This document shows, one piece after another, positions 40,304 through 50,346 of a stretch of DNA of 64,000 nucleotides; position 1 is the stretch's first letter; each line of letters opens with the position of its first letter. The notes under the pieces are model-generated. The model saw nothing but the letters and a program-made list of their open reading frames with translations, did no database searches and had not been told where the DNA came from. The DNA is from Microtetraspora sp. NBRC 16547. Its GTDB lineage: Bacteria; Actinomycetota; Actinomycetes; Streptosporangiales; Streptosporangiaceae. Location of the stretch: assembly GCF_030268965.1 (NCBI RefSeq), contig NZ_BSSE01000002.1:62001-126000 (forward strand), given 5' to 3'. The translations under genes and the position numbers were made by a program.

Positions 40304-43300
40304 ATGGAGGGGACGGAACGGGACGCGGGCCTGCGATTCGCCGTCCTCGGTCCCCTTGAAGTCCGCCAGGACGGGCGGCAGATCGAGATCGGCGGGCAGC
40401 GGCTGCGCGCGTTGCTGACGACGCTGCTGCTCAGCGCCGGCGGTGTCGTCCCGGTCGACGCCCTCGTCGCAGGAGTGTGGGAGAACAACCCGCCGAGCGG
40501 GGTCGGAAACGCGCTCCAGGCCCTGGTCTCCCGGCTCCGCGCCGCGATCGACCGCGAGGTGGTGGTCGCCCACCCGTCCGGATACCGATTGGCCGTCTCG
40601 CCCGATCTGGTGGACGTCCACCTGTTCACCCGGCTCTGCCGGGACGGCGGTCGGGCGCTGGCCGAGCGGGACGCCGCAGGCGCCGCGCGCACCCTGCGGG
40701 ACGCCCTCGCTCTCTGGCGCGGACCCGCGCTTCCCGATCTGCCGGACGGCGCTCCCGAGGTCGCCCGGCTGGAGGACCTGCGGATCGCCGCGACCGAGGA
40801 CCGGATCGACGCCGACCTCATGCTCGAACGGCACGCCGAGGTGCTGCCGGAGCTCCGCGCCCTGATCGCGGACCACCCGCTACGCGAGCGGCTGCGCGGC
40901 CAGTTCATGCGCGCCCTCTACTCCTCCGGGCGGCAGGTCGAGGCGCTCGCCGCCTACGAGGAGGCACGTTCCGCCTTCGCCGACCTGCTTGGGGCCGATC
41001 CGTCGCCCCGGCTCGCCGAGTTGCACCTCGCCATGCTCCGCCGTGGCCCGCTCCCGTTCGACGGTGCCACCGCGCCCGCCTCCTCCGAGAGGCCGTCGCC
41101 CGAGTCCCCGTCCCCGTCCCCGTCCCAGTCCCCGTCCCTGTCCGCGCCTGGGCCCGTGCCCGGCGCGCGCAAGGGCAACCTGCGAGCCCGGCTGACGAGC
41201 TTCGTCGGGCGCGAGACGGATGTCGAACGCGCGGGCGACCTGCTGGACACCCACCGGCTGGTGACCCTCCTCGGATCCGGTGGGGCCGGCAAGACGAGGC
41301 TCGCCGTCGAGACCGCCGAGGTCCTCTCCGCCCGCGTGCCGGACGGCGCGTGGCTGGTCGAGCTCGCGTCGCTGCGCGACCCGGCGGAGATCGCGCAGAC
41401 CATGCTCACCTCGCTCGGTCTCCGGGACGCGAGCCTGATGACCAGGCGCCCGGGCACGGCGCCGCACGCCGAGACAGATCCCGTGGAGCGGCTGACCGGC
41501 CTCCTCGCGGGCCGCCGCATGCTGATCGTCCTGGACAACTGCGAGCACCTGATCGAGCCCGCCGCGGTCCTGGTGGACCGGCTGCTGGCCGACTGCCCGG
41601 ACGTCCGCGTCCTCGCCACCAGCCGCGAGCCGCTGGGCATCACCGGCGAGATGCTGTGGCCGGTCCGCCCGCTCGGCCTCGACCACGCCGTACGGCTGTT
41701 CGCCGACCGTGCCGCCGCCGCGCGGTCCGGCTACGCGGTGGACGGCGAGCGCCCCGCCGTCGAGCGCATCTGCCGCGAGCTCGACGGCATGCCCCTGGCG
41801 ATCGAGCTGGCCGCCGCCCGGCTGCGGACCCTCTCGGCCATGCAGATCGCCGACCGGCTCGACGACCGGTTCCGCCTGCTCACCAGCGGGAGCCGTACCG
41901 CACTGCCGAGGCACCAGACGCTCCGCGCCGTGGTGGAGTGGAGCTGGGAGTTGCTGGACGACGACGAGCGGCGCCTCGCCGCGCGACTGTCGGTGTTCGC
42001 CGGCGGGGCGACGCTGGAGGGTGCCGAGCGGGTCTGCGCGGCCACGGGCATGTCGGGCTGGGCCGTCGATCTGCTCGGCCACCTGGTGGACAAGTCCCTC
42101 GTCGTCTACGACGACGGCCGCTACCTCATGCTGGAGACGATCAGGGCGTACGCCGCCGAACGGCTCGCCGAGTCGGGCGAGGAGCAGCGCGTACGGCTGG
42201 CGCACGCCACGTTCTTCACCGACCTGGCGGAGACCGCCGACGCCCGGCTGCGCGGCCGGGACCAGGTCGAGTGGCTGGAGCGGCTGTCGGCCGAGCAGGA
42301 CAACCTGTCAGCCGCGCTGCGCTGGGCGGTCGACGGCGGGCACGCGGACCTGGCGATCCGGCTGGTCGGCGCGCTGGGCTGGTACTGGTGGCTGGCCGGC
42401 CGTCGCGCGGAGGGCGAGGCGCGGGCCGTCGAGGTGATCCGGATCGTCCCCGAGGACACCGACCCGGCCAAGCGGGCCCTCCTCTTCGCGGTCTACGGCA
42501 TGACCGCCTTGGGCGGGTCCGCCGACGTGGAACGGGCACGAGAGGCGCTCGAAGAGGTCGGCACGCTGGCCGGGTTCCTCGTGCCGGGTCCGCGGCACCC
42601 GATCGTCGCGCTCGCGCGGCCGGTGCTGAGCCTCTTCCTCCGCCAGGCCGACACCATGGACGAGCTCCTGGCCGAACTGTTCGCCGACGCGGATCCGTGG
42701 GTCGTCGCCTCAGCGCACCTGTTCCGCGGCAACCTGCACTTCAACAGCGGCAGGGTCGCCAATGGGGAGGCCGACACGCTGGCCGCGCTGGACGGCTTCC
42801 GCGTGACGGGGGACCGGTGGGGCATCGCCAACTCGCTGGCCGCGCTGGCGGAGGTCAGCGCCATGCGCGGGAACAACGCCGCCGCGATTCCGGTCATGCG
42901 TGAGGCCATCGCGTTCGCGGAGGAGATCGACGCCTCCGACGACACTCCGTACATGCGGAGCCGGCTGGCGCAGGCCCTCAACGCGGCCGGCGACCGCGCG
43001 GGGGCGCTCGCGGTGCTCGGCGAGGCGGAGCGCATCTGCACCGAGGGCGACGACCCGGTCGGCGTGGCGGGCGTGCATGTCGTCAGGGGCGAGTTCGCCA
43101 GGGAGGACGGTGACCTGGAGCTCGCCCGGAGGAACTACGCGGAGGCCGTCCGGTTGATCGACGGCCCGGGGGCCTACCCACCCCAGTTCCGCGCGATCGT
43201 GAGCGCCGCGCTCGGCCTGCTCGCCGAACAGGAGGGCGACGCGGTCCGCTCCCGGCGCATGAACGCCGAGGCCCTGGAGGCCGCCGTCGCCTCGGAGGAC

Positions 43301-43549
43301 GGACCGATCATCGGACATGTCCTGATCGCCCGGGCCGGGCTGGCGGTGCTCGACGGCGAACCGGAGCTGGCCGCCCGCCTCCTCGGAGCCGCCGCCGCGA
43401 TGCGCGGCATGGAGGAGGTGGCCGCCTTCGACCACGCGCGCATCACCGCGAACGCGCAGGCCGCGCTCGGCCCCGAGGAGTTCTCGCGGGCGTACGAGCG
43501 CGGCCGGGCGATGCCGTTCGCGGAGATGGTCGCCGCCGCCTCCGGCTGA
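40304..43549 (+). CDS. Large AfsR-like BTAD/STAND transcriptional regulator
   Basis: 1081 aa from ATG 40304. Residues about 10-100 form an OmpR-type winged helix (RFAVLGPLEVRQDGR, then LRALLTTLLLSAGGVV). About 100-245 are the bacterial transcriptional activation domain (TPR-like BTAD; VDVHLFTRLCRDGGR, LRGQFMRALYSSGRQVEAL). A Ser/Pro linker (about 252-288) precedes an NB-ARC/STAND ATPase with P-loop LLGSGGAGKTRL (about 322-332), Walker B IVLDNCEHL and a sensor R (TSREPL). The rest is TPR-like repeats. Such SARP-STAND proteins switch on secondary-metabolite or developmental genes. It lies convergent to the DrrA'-DrrB' scar and 1.4 kb from a second BTAD gene. Confidence 0.92.
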   Translation: MEGTERDAGLRFAVLGPLEVRQDGRQIEIGGQRLRALLTTLLLSAGGVVPVDALVAGVWENNPPSGVGNALQALVSRLRAAIDREVVVAHPSGYRLAVSPDLVDVHLFTRLCRDGGRALAERDAAGAARTLRDALALWRGPALPDLPDGAPEVARLEDLRIAATEDRIDADLMLERHAEVLPELRALIADHPLRERLRGQFMRALYSSGRQVEALAAYEEARSAFADLLGADPSPRLAELHLAMLRRGPLPFDGATAPASSERPSPESPSPSPSQSPSLSAPGPVPGARKGNLRARLTSFVGRETDVERAGDLLDTHRLVTLLGSGGAGKTRLAVETAEVLSARVPDGAWLVELASLRDPAEIAQTMLTSLGLRDASLMTRRPGTAPHAETDPVERLTGLLAGRRMLIVLDNCEHLIEPAAVLVDRLLADCPDVRVLATSREPLGITGEMLWPVRPLGLDHAVRLFADRAAAARSGYAVDGERPAVERICRELDGMPLAIELAAARLRTLSAMQIADRLDDRFRLLTSGSRTALPRHQTLRAVVEWSWELLDDDERRLAARLSVFAGGATLEGAERVCAATGMSGWAVDLLGHLVDKSLVVYDDGRYLMLETIRAYAAERLAESGEEQRVRLAHATFFTDLAETADARLRGRDQVEWLERLSAEQDNLSAALRWAVDGGHADLAIRLVGALGWYWWLAGRRAEGEARAVEVIRIVPEDTDPAKRALLFAVYGMTALGGSADVERAREALEEVGTLAGFLVPGPRHPIVALARPVLSLFLRQADTMDELLAELFADADPWVVASAHLFRGNLHFNSGRVANGEADTLAALDGFRVTGDRWGIANSLAALAEVSAMRGNNAAAIPVMREAIAFAEEIDASDDTPYMRSRLAQALNAAGDRAGALAVLGEAERICTEGDDPVGVAGVHVVRGEFAREDGDLELARRNYAEAVRLIDGPGAYPPQFRAIVSAALGLLAEQEGDAVRSRRMNAEALEAAVASEDGPIIGHVLIARAGLAVLDGEPELAARLLGAAAAMRGMEEVAAFDHARITANAQAALGPEEFSRAYERGRAMPFAEMVAAASG

Positions 43550-43651
43550 GACTCGGCCGGAGGCGGGTATGCCGATCATCGGCTCTTTCCCCATGGGTTC
43601 CGGGACCGGTTTCCCGCCGGACGTCTCCCGGGCACTGCGGCCGGGTGCTTC

Positions 43652-44623
43652 TCAGGTGCGGTTGCGGAAGGCGCGGATGGACAGCGGGGCGAACACCGCC
43701 GCGAGACCGGCCGCCCAGAGCAGGGACACGGTCGCGCTGGAGGCGACCGGGCCGCCGCTGAGGAGCCCGCGGACCGCGTCGGCCAGGTGCGTGACGGGGT
43801 TGATCTCCACCCACTTCTGCAGCCAGCTCGGCATGGTGTCGGTCGGCACGAAGGCGTTGCTGGTGAAGGTGATCGGCATCATCAGGGAGAACGCCATGAT
43901 CTGCACCTTCTCCTGGTTCTCCGCGGTCAGCCCGATGAGCACCGCCGCCCAGGACATGGCCAGGGCGAACGCGAGCAGCAGCGCCAGCGCGCCCACGACG
44001 CCGAGCACGCCGGTGTGGACCCGGAACCCGAGGACCATGCCGAGGCCGAGGATGAGCAGAACCGTCACGCCGTCGTTCCGCAGGCCGCGCACGACCGCCC
44101 ACAGGTCCGCCCGGCTGCGCGGGTCGAGGCCGGTCGTGGGCTCGTCCAGGAACAGCAGCTGGGGACGGCCCACCAGGCTCGCGGCGAGGTCCAGCCGGCG
44201 GCGCATGCCGCCCGAGTACGTCTTCGCGGCCCGGCCGCCCGCCTCGGTCAGGTTGAACCGGTCGAGCAGCTCGGCGGCGCGCCGCCTGGCCTCGGCCCGC
44301 GGCATGTCGAGCAGGCGGCCGATCATCACGAGGTTCTCCACGCCGGTCAGCGTCTCGTCGACCGCGGCGTACTGCCCGGTCAGGCCGATCAGCGACCGCA
44401 CCTGGTGGGCCTGCCTGACGACGTCGAACCCCGCCACCTCGGCGCGGCCCGCGTCGGGCCGGAGCAGTGTGGCGAGGACGCGCACCGCCGTGGTCTTTCC
44501 CGCGCCGTTCGGCCCCAGGACGCCGAGCAGCCGGCCGCGCGGCACCTCGAGATCCACCCCGTCGAGGGCCCTGGTCTCGCCATAGCGCTTGGCCAGTCCC
44601 TCGGCCTGAATCGCGTATGTCAT
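43652..44623 (-). pseudogene. DrrA'-DrrB' in-frame deletion fusion (ABC exporter)
   Basis: 323 aa from ATG 44623. Residues 1-190 are a DrrA-type ATPase with Walker [10 protein letters not shown] (37-45), signature YSGGM (136-140) and Walker B LLFLDEP. At about residue 191 the chain switches without a break into the second half of a DrrB-type permease ([50 protein letters not shown]). The H-loop, the rest of the ATPase and the first permease helices are missing. The parents would be about 310 and 250 aa. Most likely a deletion joined two adjacent genes; a working antibiotic exporter is not expected, although the frame stayed open. Junction near 44050. Confidence 0.8.
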
Positions 44624-44902
44624 GATCTCTCTTCTCTTCGGTGTCGGCTCCACTCTGGAGGACGGCGCTGACATTTCGCTGATCGTTCAGGCCCGGTGCT
44701 GACATATCGCTGACGCCGCGCTGAGCGCCGTCGGCGGGTCGGCGCGTGACCTGGGGGAACGTCCGATTGGAAGCTCGTTAGCCACCCATTCGCTGGAGAA
44801 TCAGAGCGATTTACCGCATATCGGGTACCTACGGGAGGAAAGCGCGGCGAACCGTCGGTCGGATCCTGATTCCATCTGATTCCCACGTGAGGCGGGAGGA
44901 CT

Positions 44903-45637
44903 ATGGAGAGCTACGACTGGCCCGCTATGAGGATCACGCTTCTCGGCGGCTTCCGGCTCCTCGCCGGGGACGATCAGGTGGCCGTGTCCGGCGGAGCCGA
45001 GCGCCTCCTGTCGTTCATCGCCCTCTGCGGCCACTCCGTCCCCCGGACGCTGATGGCGGGCACCCTGTGGCCTGACGCGCCGGATCGGAGGGCGTACGCG
45101 AGCCTGCGGTCGGCGCTGGCCCGTCTGGACGGCGTCGGCCGGCGGATCCTCGACATCGGCGCGACCGACGTGCGCCTGAGCCCGGCCGCCCGCGTGGACA
45201 TCGACGAGGCCCGGGCTCTCGCCCGACGCATCCTCGATCCGGCCACGCCGACCGGCGAGCGGGACCTGAGCGCGGCGGCCGTCGGGACGCTCTCGGCCGA
45301 CCTGCTCCCGGGCTGGTACGACGACTGGGTGATCCCCGAGGCGGAGGAATGGCATCGCCTCCGCGTGCACGCGCTGGAGGCGCTGGTCGACGAGTTCGTC
45401 ACCGTCGGGCGCTTCGCCGACGCGGTCTCCACCGCCTGCCTCGCCGTACGGGCCGAGCCGTTGCGGGAGAGCGCCCACGCCGCGCTGATCCGCGCCCATC
45501 TGGCGGAGGGCAACCAGGCCGAGGCGTTGCGCGACTACGAGCGCTGTGCGGGGCTCCTGCGCGCCGAGCTGGGGATCCCGCCCTCGCCCAGGCTGAGCAA
45601 GCTGGTCGCCGGGCTGCGCCCCGTGACGTCGTGGTGA
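44903..45637 (+). CDS. Small BTAD-domain (SARP-like) regulator
   Basis: 244 aa from ATG 44903 with GGGAGG just upstream; ATG 44927 (MRITLLGGF) is an alternative. Residues about 8-95 hold a winged-helix DNA-binding domain (LLGGFRLLAGDDQVAV, then RTLMAGTLWPDAPDRRAYAS) and 95-240 the BTAD (HALEALVDEFVTVGRFADAV, AEPLRESAHAALIRAHLAEG). This is the length of classic SARP activators such as ActII-ORF4, which recruit RNA polymerase to direct-repeat promoters. It is divergent from the damaged DrrA/B locus, its probable ancient partner. No other biosynthetic genes are visible here. Confidence 0.88.
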   Translation: MESYDWPAMRITLLGGFRLLAGDDQVAVSGGAERLLSFIALCGHSVPRTLMAGTLWPDAPDRRAYASLRSALARLDGVGRRILDIGATDVRLSPAARVDIDEARALARRILDPATPTGERDLSAAAVGTLSADLLPGWYDDWVIPEAEEWHRLRVHALEALVDEFVTVGRFADAVSTACLAVRAEPLRESAHAALIRAHLAEGNQAEALRDYERCAGLLRAELGIPPSPRLSKLVAGLRPVTSW

Positions 45638-45809
45638 GGCCCCCGCAGGCGGCCATCAGCGGCCCGGTCGTTCCGGCGGTCACGGCGGCGTCACGCGAGC
45701 GTCGCGGCGCCGTCGCGCCGTCGCGGTGATGATGCGATGTGACCATAAATCGCGCCCACCCTTTCGCCGAGCGATCGGCAGGGTGGCCCGATGGAGAAAG
45801 GAGACGGCC

Positions 45810-46343
45810 ATGCGACGCACGGGACGTGTGATGCTGCTTGGCTCGGCCCTCCTCACCACACTCGCACTCAGTCCGGCCGGGGTCTCCCACGCTTCGGCCA
45901 CCCCCGCGGAGGCGACCCTGGCGACAATGAGCATGTCGCACAGCTCGGCGTTCGACCAGGACGACTACAAGAAGGGCTTCCGCGACGGCTACAAGGAAGG
46001 GCTCGCGGACTGCAAGGCCAAGCGGTCGATGCGCGAGAGGCACATGCGCGAGAGGCGCATGCGCGAGGAGTACATGCGCGAGAAGTACATGCACAGGAAG
46101 TACACGCACAAGACCATGCGCAGCGCCAAGAGCGACTACGAGCGCGGATTCACCCACGGGTACCAAGAGGGCATGCGCAGCTACGCGCGGATGCACAAGG
46201 AGCGGATGCACAAGGAGCGGATGCACAAGGAGCGGACCCCCGGGGAGAGGATGCACAAGGAGCAGATCTCCGGGGACAGGATGCACAAGGAGCGGATGCA
46301 CGTAGAGCGGACCCCCGGGGGGAGGATGCACACGACGAGCTGA
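45810..46343 (+). CDS. Secreted Met/His/Arg-repeat protein
   Basis: 177 aa from ATG 45810 with GAAAGGAGA at ideal spacing. A Sec signal ends in SHASA (residue about 30). The mature protein has two FxxGYxEG-like blocks (YKKGFRDGYKEGLADC and YERGFTHGYQEGMRSY). Between and after them are low-complexity repeats: MRER/MREE/MHRK units and a 5-residue MHKER repeat, made by a 15-bp DNA repeat at 46192-46236. Methionine- and histidine-rich extracellular proteins often bind copper or silver; that would fit but is inference. One cysteine only. No metal-transport genes adjacent. A terminator follows. Confidence 0.8.
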   Translation: MRRTGRVMLLGSALLTTLALSPAGVSHASATPAEATLATMSMSHSSAFDQDDYKKGFRDGYKEGLADCKAKRSMRERHMRERRMREEYMREKYMHRKYTHKTMRSAKSDYERGFTHGYQEGMRSYARMHKERMHKERMHKERTPGERMHKEQISGDRMHKERMHVERTPGGRMHTTS

Positions 46344-46475
46344 TCGGTCGTCCTCACGTTCCTGACGCCTCCGGCTGAGCCGGCGCGGGCCCGATCGCCG
46401 CAGTCGTGTCGGCCGTGCCGACCGGACCGGCTGGATCGGCGGAACCGGCGGGATCGGCCCGATCGGTGACCGAGG

Positions 46476-46504
46476 AAGGGGCGCGGTCGCGCACCGCGCC
46501 CCTT
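46476..46504. terminator. Terminator hairpin between convergent genes
   Basis: AAGGGGCGCGGT (46476-46487) pairs with ACCGCGCCCCTT (46493-46504) around a 5-base loop, followed by T/C bases. Serves the Met/His-repeat gene and sepH. Confidence 0.75.
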
Positions 46505-46594
46505 TCCCGCGCTGGCGGTTCGTCGGAACTTGTCAGAAGCGGGTCGTCGCGCGGGATGCGCGGACAGTGGGTGCGGGCTCGCGTACGGAGCGGA

Positions 46595-48634
46595 TCATTC
46601 CTGCTTGCGGGCGCCGAACATGATCTCGTCCCACGTCGGCACCGAGGCGCGGCGGCCGCGGGACTTGCGGGGACGGGCCGGGGTGGGCTTGGGAGTGGGC
46701 GGAGCCGGTGGCTCAGGCTTGGTCTCCTTCGCGGCCGCGCCCTCCTTGCCCGTGCTCTTGCCGCCTGCGGCGGCCGCGGCGGGTGCCGGCGTGGATGCGG
46801 GAGCGGGAGCGGGAGCGGCCGGTCGCGCGGCCCGCTCTTCGCTGATCCTCGCGGCGGGTACGGCGACCGGCTCCTTGGTTTTCTCGGGGTCGGCCTCCAC
46901 GGGCGTGGAAGGGGCGGGCTCAGCGGTGGACTTCGTGGCCGGGTCGGCGACGGGCCCAGTGGTGGACTTCGTGGCCGGGCCAGTGGGGGGCTCAGGTGTG
47001 GGCGCGGTGGCCGAGCCAGTAGTGGGCCCAGTGGTGGACCCGGCGGCGGGCGCGCTGGTGAGCTCAGAGGCCGGGGCGGCCGCCTCGTCCTGAGCCACGA
47101 CGGCAGGCTCCGGAGAGGCCGGGGCCTCCGGCTCCGAGACCGGTGCGTCCGTGCGGGTCTCGCCGGTCAGAGCAGCCTCTGTGTCCTCCCGCGCGCTGCC
47201 CGTCGCGGCGTCCGGTGCGGTGGCGGGGACCGGCTCCCGCGCCGTCGCGCCAGGCGTGTCCGCGGCCCTGTCCGGAGCCGTGTCCGGAGCCGTGTCTGCA
47301 GCTCTGTCCGCGGCGATGTCCGCGCTCTTGGCACCGTCCGGCGCCGCGGTCTCCGCGACATCGGCGGCGACCGCCGCCTGAGGCGCGATCTCCGCTTGCG
47401 GCCGCGGAGTGTCCTGCGGCACCTGAAGCGCCGGAGGCGCCTCGGCCACGGGCGACGTCTCCACCTGTGGCGTGTCGGCCGCCGGAGCCACGCTCTCCGG
47501 AACGGCGGAGAGCCGCTCCTCGGCGCGCGGCGTCGCTTCTATCGCGGACTGGTGCGCGGAATCGGCGGTCAAGGCTGGAGAGGCGGCCATCCCCGCGTCG
47601 GAGACGTGCCTGGAGGCCGCGTCGGCGGCAGCGCCCTCAGGGGTGGCGCCCCATGGTGGAGCGGCCCCGTGGACCGGTCCGGGCCCGGCCGCGCGCGCCG
47701 GGGCCGGTGCCGGGGCCGGTGCCTGGGCGTCGGGTCGTGCGGTGACCTGCTCCTGAGCCGGCTCCCGCAGGTGGAATGCCGTCTCACGGCCCGGTTCAGG
47801 GCGGAAGACGGTCGTGCCCGCGACGATGGGGGGCTCGGGCTGGTATGCCGTCTCGGCCGCCGCCTGTGCCGCGGGCTCGTCGTACACGGGCTCGTCGCGT
47901 CGCACGGGCTCGGGCCGTACGGGCGGGAAGTCGGGCTCGATGCGACCGGCGCGGATCGAGAGTGAGTCGTCAGGCAACGGCGGCACGGGCGCGAGCTTGG
48001 ACGCGAGGCGGGGCAGGAACGGCCGCACCGTCGTGTCCTCGCGGGGGACGGGCTCGACGTACTCGGCGACGGAAAGGCGCATCGCCTCGTCGTCGTTGGG
48101 CGTGATGTGGCGGCGGCGCGGGTCGAACAGCCACTCCGCGTGCCGCGTGTGGCCGTTCCAGACGAAGCCGAGCTTCACCCGCCAGAGGTTGTCGTCACGC
48201 TTGCAGGAGTCCCAGTCGATCTCGTCGGCGGGAACGCCGCGCCGGGTCAGCCGCTCCGCGACCAGATCGCCCAGCGTGGGCCCGGGCGTGGTCTCGCCCG
48301 GAAGGCGTACGGCGACGCGCTGCGCCTGCTGGGCCATGTACTCGCGCTCCTGGAGCACAGGCCCCTCGAACCAGCGGACTCGTTCCACCGGGATGCCGGC
48401 GGTGGCCGCGATCTCCTCCGCCGACTCTCCGGCGCGGATGCGAGCCTGGATCTCCTTGGGACGCAACGGACTCTCCACTTCGATCTCGTACTGGCCGAGA
48501 CGGGAGAAGTTGCCGCGGACGGCAGCGCGGAGCCGGTCGTCGACGGGAAGCGTGAACCGCGTACCACGCCCGGCTGTCGCCAGAACGAGGTAGGTGCCGT
48601 CCTCACTTACCGCGACGAGACGGAGCTCCTGCAT
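46595..48634 (-). CDS. sepH: Septation protein SepH
   Basis: 679 aa from ATG 48634 with AAGGGAC upstream. The N-terminal SepH/DUF3071 domain (about 1-165) begins MQELRLVAVSEDGTYLVLAT and includes the helix-turn-helix IQARIRAGESAEEIAATAGI and WLFDPRRRHITPNDDEA, diagnostic for the family. A long Ala/Pro/Thr-rich disordered region follows (about 190-650) and the conserved basic C terminus VPTWDEIMFGARKQ closes it. SepH binds FtsZ and stimulates assembly of division filaments in actinomycetes. Its disordered part is longer than in many homologues. Monocistronic. Confidence 0.95.
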   Translation of the reverse strand: MQELRLVAVSEDGTYLVLATAGRGTRFTLPVDDRLRAAVRGNFSRLGQYEIEVESPLRPKEIQARIRAGESAEEIAATAGIPVERVRWFEGPVLQEREYMAQQAQRVAVRLPGETTPGPTLGDLVAERLTRRGVPADEIDWDSCKRDDNLWRVKLGFVWNGHTRHAEWLFDPRRRHITPNDDEAMRLSVAEYVEPVPREDTTVRPFLPRLASKLAPVPPLPDDSLSIRAGRIEPDFPPVRPEPVRRDEPVYDEPAAQAAAETAYQPEPPIVAGTTVFRPEPGRETAFHLREPAQEQVTARPDAQAPAPAPAPARAAGPGPVHGAAPPWGATPEGAAADAASRHVSDAGMAASPALTADSAHQSAIEATPRAEERLSAVPESVAPAADTPQVETSPVAEAPPALQVPQDTPRPQAEIAPQAAVAADVAETAAPDGAKSADIAADRAADTAPDTAPDRAADTPGATAREPVPATAPDAATGSAREDTEAALTGETRTDAPVSEPEAPASPEPAVVAQDEAAAPASELTSAPAAGSTTGPTTGSATAPTPEPPTGPATKSTTGPVADPATKSTAEPAPSTPVEADPEKTKEPVAVPAARISEERAARPAAPAPAPASTPAPAAAAAGGKSTGKEGAAAKETKPEPPAPPTPKPTPARPRKSRGRRASVPTWDEIMFGARKQE

Positions 48635-48919
48635 GCGAGTCCCTTCGTCGTCGTGCTCAATCTTCCCCCGGACCCTTGAGTCTCTCGCGTGAGCCGGTTG
48701 CCTTCCAGCACCGTACCCGGCATGTCCGAACATCGCCTTCCCGAGGGGCGTGGCAGGCGACGTGACGCCAGTCACATTTGTCGCATTCACCTTTCTACAG
48801 GGCGGCGGGGTTGAGCAAGCGGTTCTTCGTCCTTGGCGGCATCGGCGAGTCGCGCCCCCGCCATGATGGGGGAACAGAGCGGGGGAATGGGGCGAAACGA
48901 CGTCGAGGTAGTCGAAGCG

Positions 48920-50197
48920 TCAGCCCAGGACGACGTCAAGGTAGTCGTTGGTGAACACGCGTTTCGGGTCCAGCTCGTCCCGCAGTGCCACGAAGTCGGC
49001 GAACTTCGGATAGACGGTCGCGAGGTAGGCGGCGTCCCGGGTGTGCAGCTTGCCCCAGTGGGGGCGGCCGCCGAACCTCGTCATGACCTCCTCGACGCCC
49101 TCGAAGTACGCCGGATTCGGTGTCGGCCGGTAGATGTGGCAGGCGATGTACGCGCTGGGCCGCCCGTACGCCGTGGACAGCCACGCGTCCGAGGGCGGGG
49201 TCACCCGGACCTCCACCGGGAAGGTGATCTTCCAGTCCATCCGCTCGATGAGGTCGCGCGTCTCGCGGAGGGCCTGGGCGAGGTTCTCGCGCGGAATCGC
49301 GTACTCCATCTCCAGGAAGCGCACCTCCCGCACCGAGTTGAAGATCTTGTAGGAGGTGTCGACGGACTCGGACGCGCTGAGCAGGCTCGCGGAGATGCCG
49401 TTGATGCGCGGGATCACGCCGGGGATCTTCGCGCCCGCCGCGCAGGCGGCGCCGAAGAGCGTGTTCTCCAGGAAGACGTTGTCCAGCCAGTGCTTGAACG
49501 GGCCGATGGGCCTGGCCGGGCCGGGGGAGCGGTTGTTCCGCTTGGCCAGGCAGGTGTCGGTGTGGGGCAGCCAGAAGAAGTCGAGGTGCTCGTTCTCGGC
49601 GGTCAGCTCGTCCAGCGTCTCCAGGATGCCGCTGAACGCCAGCGGCTCGCGGCGGCTGCGCAGCAGGAAGGACGGCTCCACCCGGAAGGTGATCGCGGTG
49701 AGGATGCCGAGCGCGCCGAGACCCACGCGGGCGGCGTCGAACAGCGGGCCCTCGCTCACGGTGGTGATGGTGCCGTCGGCGAGCACGATCTCCAGCTCGA
49801 TGACCTGGTCGGCGAGGCCCCCGATGTCCCGGCCGGTCCCGTGGGTGCCGGTCTGGATCGCGCCCGCGATGGTCTGCGCGGTGATGTCGCCCATGTTGCC
49901 GAGGGCGAGGCCGCGCCGGTGCAGCTCGTCGTTGACCACGTGGAGCGGTGTGCCGGCGGCGACCTTGGCCCAGTCGTCACCGGTCGCGATGACGCCCGTG
50001 AGCGCGTGAGGTCGCAGCATGATGCCGTCGACCAGCGCGACGCCGGTGAAGGAGTGCCCGGTGCCCACCATGCGCACCCGCCGGCCGCTCTCCGCGGCGT
50101 CCTGTACGGCTTTCGCCACCTCGGCCGCGGACGCCGGCGTCCTGATCTCGCCGGGGGTGACGGACTGGTTCCCAGCCCAGTTGCGGAACTCGTTCAT
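48920..50197 (-). CDS. D-arabinono-1,4-lactone oxidase-type flavoprotein
   Basis: 425 aa from ATG 50197 (MNEFRNWAGNQ is the usual family start); ATG 50203 is two codons upstream. A VAO-type FAD-binding domain (IRTPASAAEVAKAVQDAA, VRMVGTGHSFTGVALVDG with the His that can anchor FAD, GNMGDITAQTIAGAIQTGTHGTG) is followed by the aldonolactone-oxidase C-terminal domain (GRPHWGKLHTRDAAYLATVYP with the HWGK signature). Oxidises L-gulono- or D-arabinono-lactone to ascorbate-type products or analogues, passing electrons to oxygen or a carrier. The substrate in actinomycetes is often unclear. Confidence 0.92.
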   Translation of the reverse strand: MNEFRNWAGNQSVTPGEIRTPASAAEVAKAVQDAAESGRRVRMVGTGHSFTGVALVDGIMLRPHALTGVIATGDDWAKVAAGTPLHVVNDELHRRGLALGNMGDITAQTIAGAIQTGTHGTGRDIGGLADQVIELEIVLADGTITTVSEGPLFDAARVGLGALGILTAITFRVEPSFLLRSRREPLAFSGILETLDELTAENEHLDFFWLPHTDTCLAKRNNRSPGPARPIGPFKHWLDNVFLENTLFGAACAAGAKIPGVIPRINGISASLLSASESVDTSYKIFNSVREVRFLEMEYAIPRENLAQALRETRDLIERMDWKITFPVEVRVTPPSDAWLSTAYGRPSAYIACHIYRPTPNPAYFEGVEEVMTRFGGRPHWGKLHTRDAAYLATVYPKFADFVALRDELDPKRVFTNDYLDVVLG

Positions 50198-50346
50198 GAC
50201 CATCCAAGCCCACGTTTCGGAGAATATGAACAATACTCATGAAATGTGGGCTCGGGATAGAGCGCAGACCGGGAACGAATTGGGAAAACCGGCCAGCCGG
50301 ACGTCCGCGGACCTGACGGACGCAAGGCGCCGCCGACGGCACGCTG

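Noticed and set aside
43652-44623. Genuine half-transporter with fused ATPase
   Set aside because: The ATPase lacks its H-loop half and the permease lacks its first helices, unlike natural fusions, which keep both complete domains.
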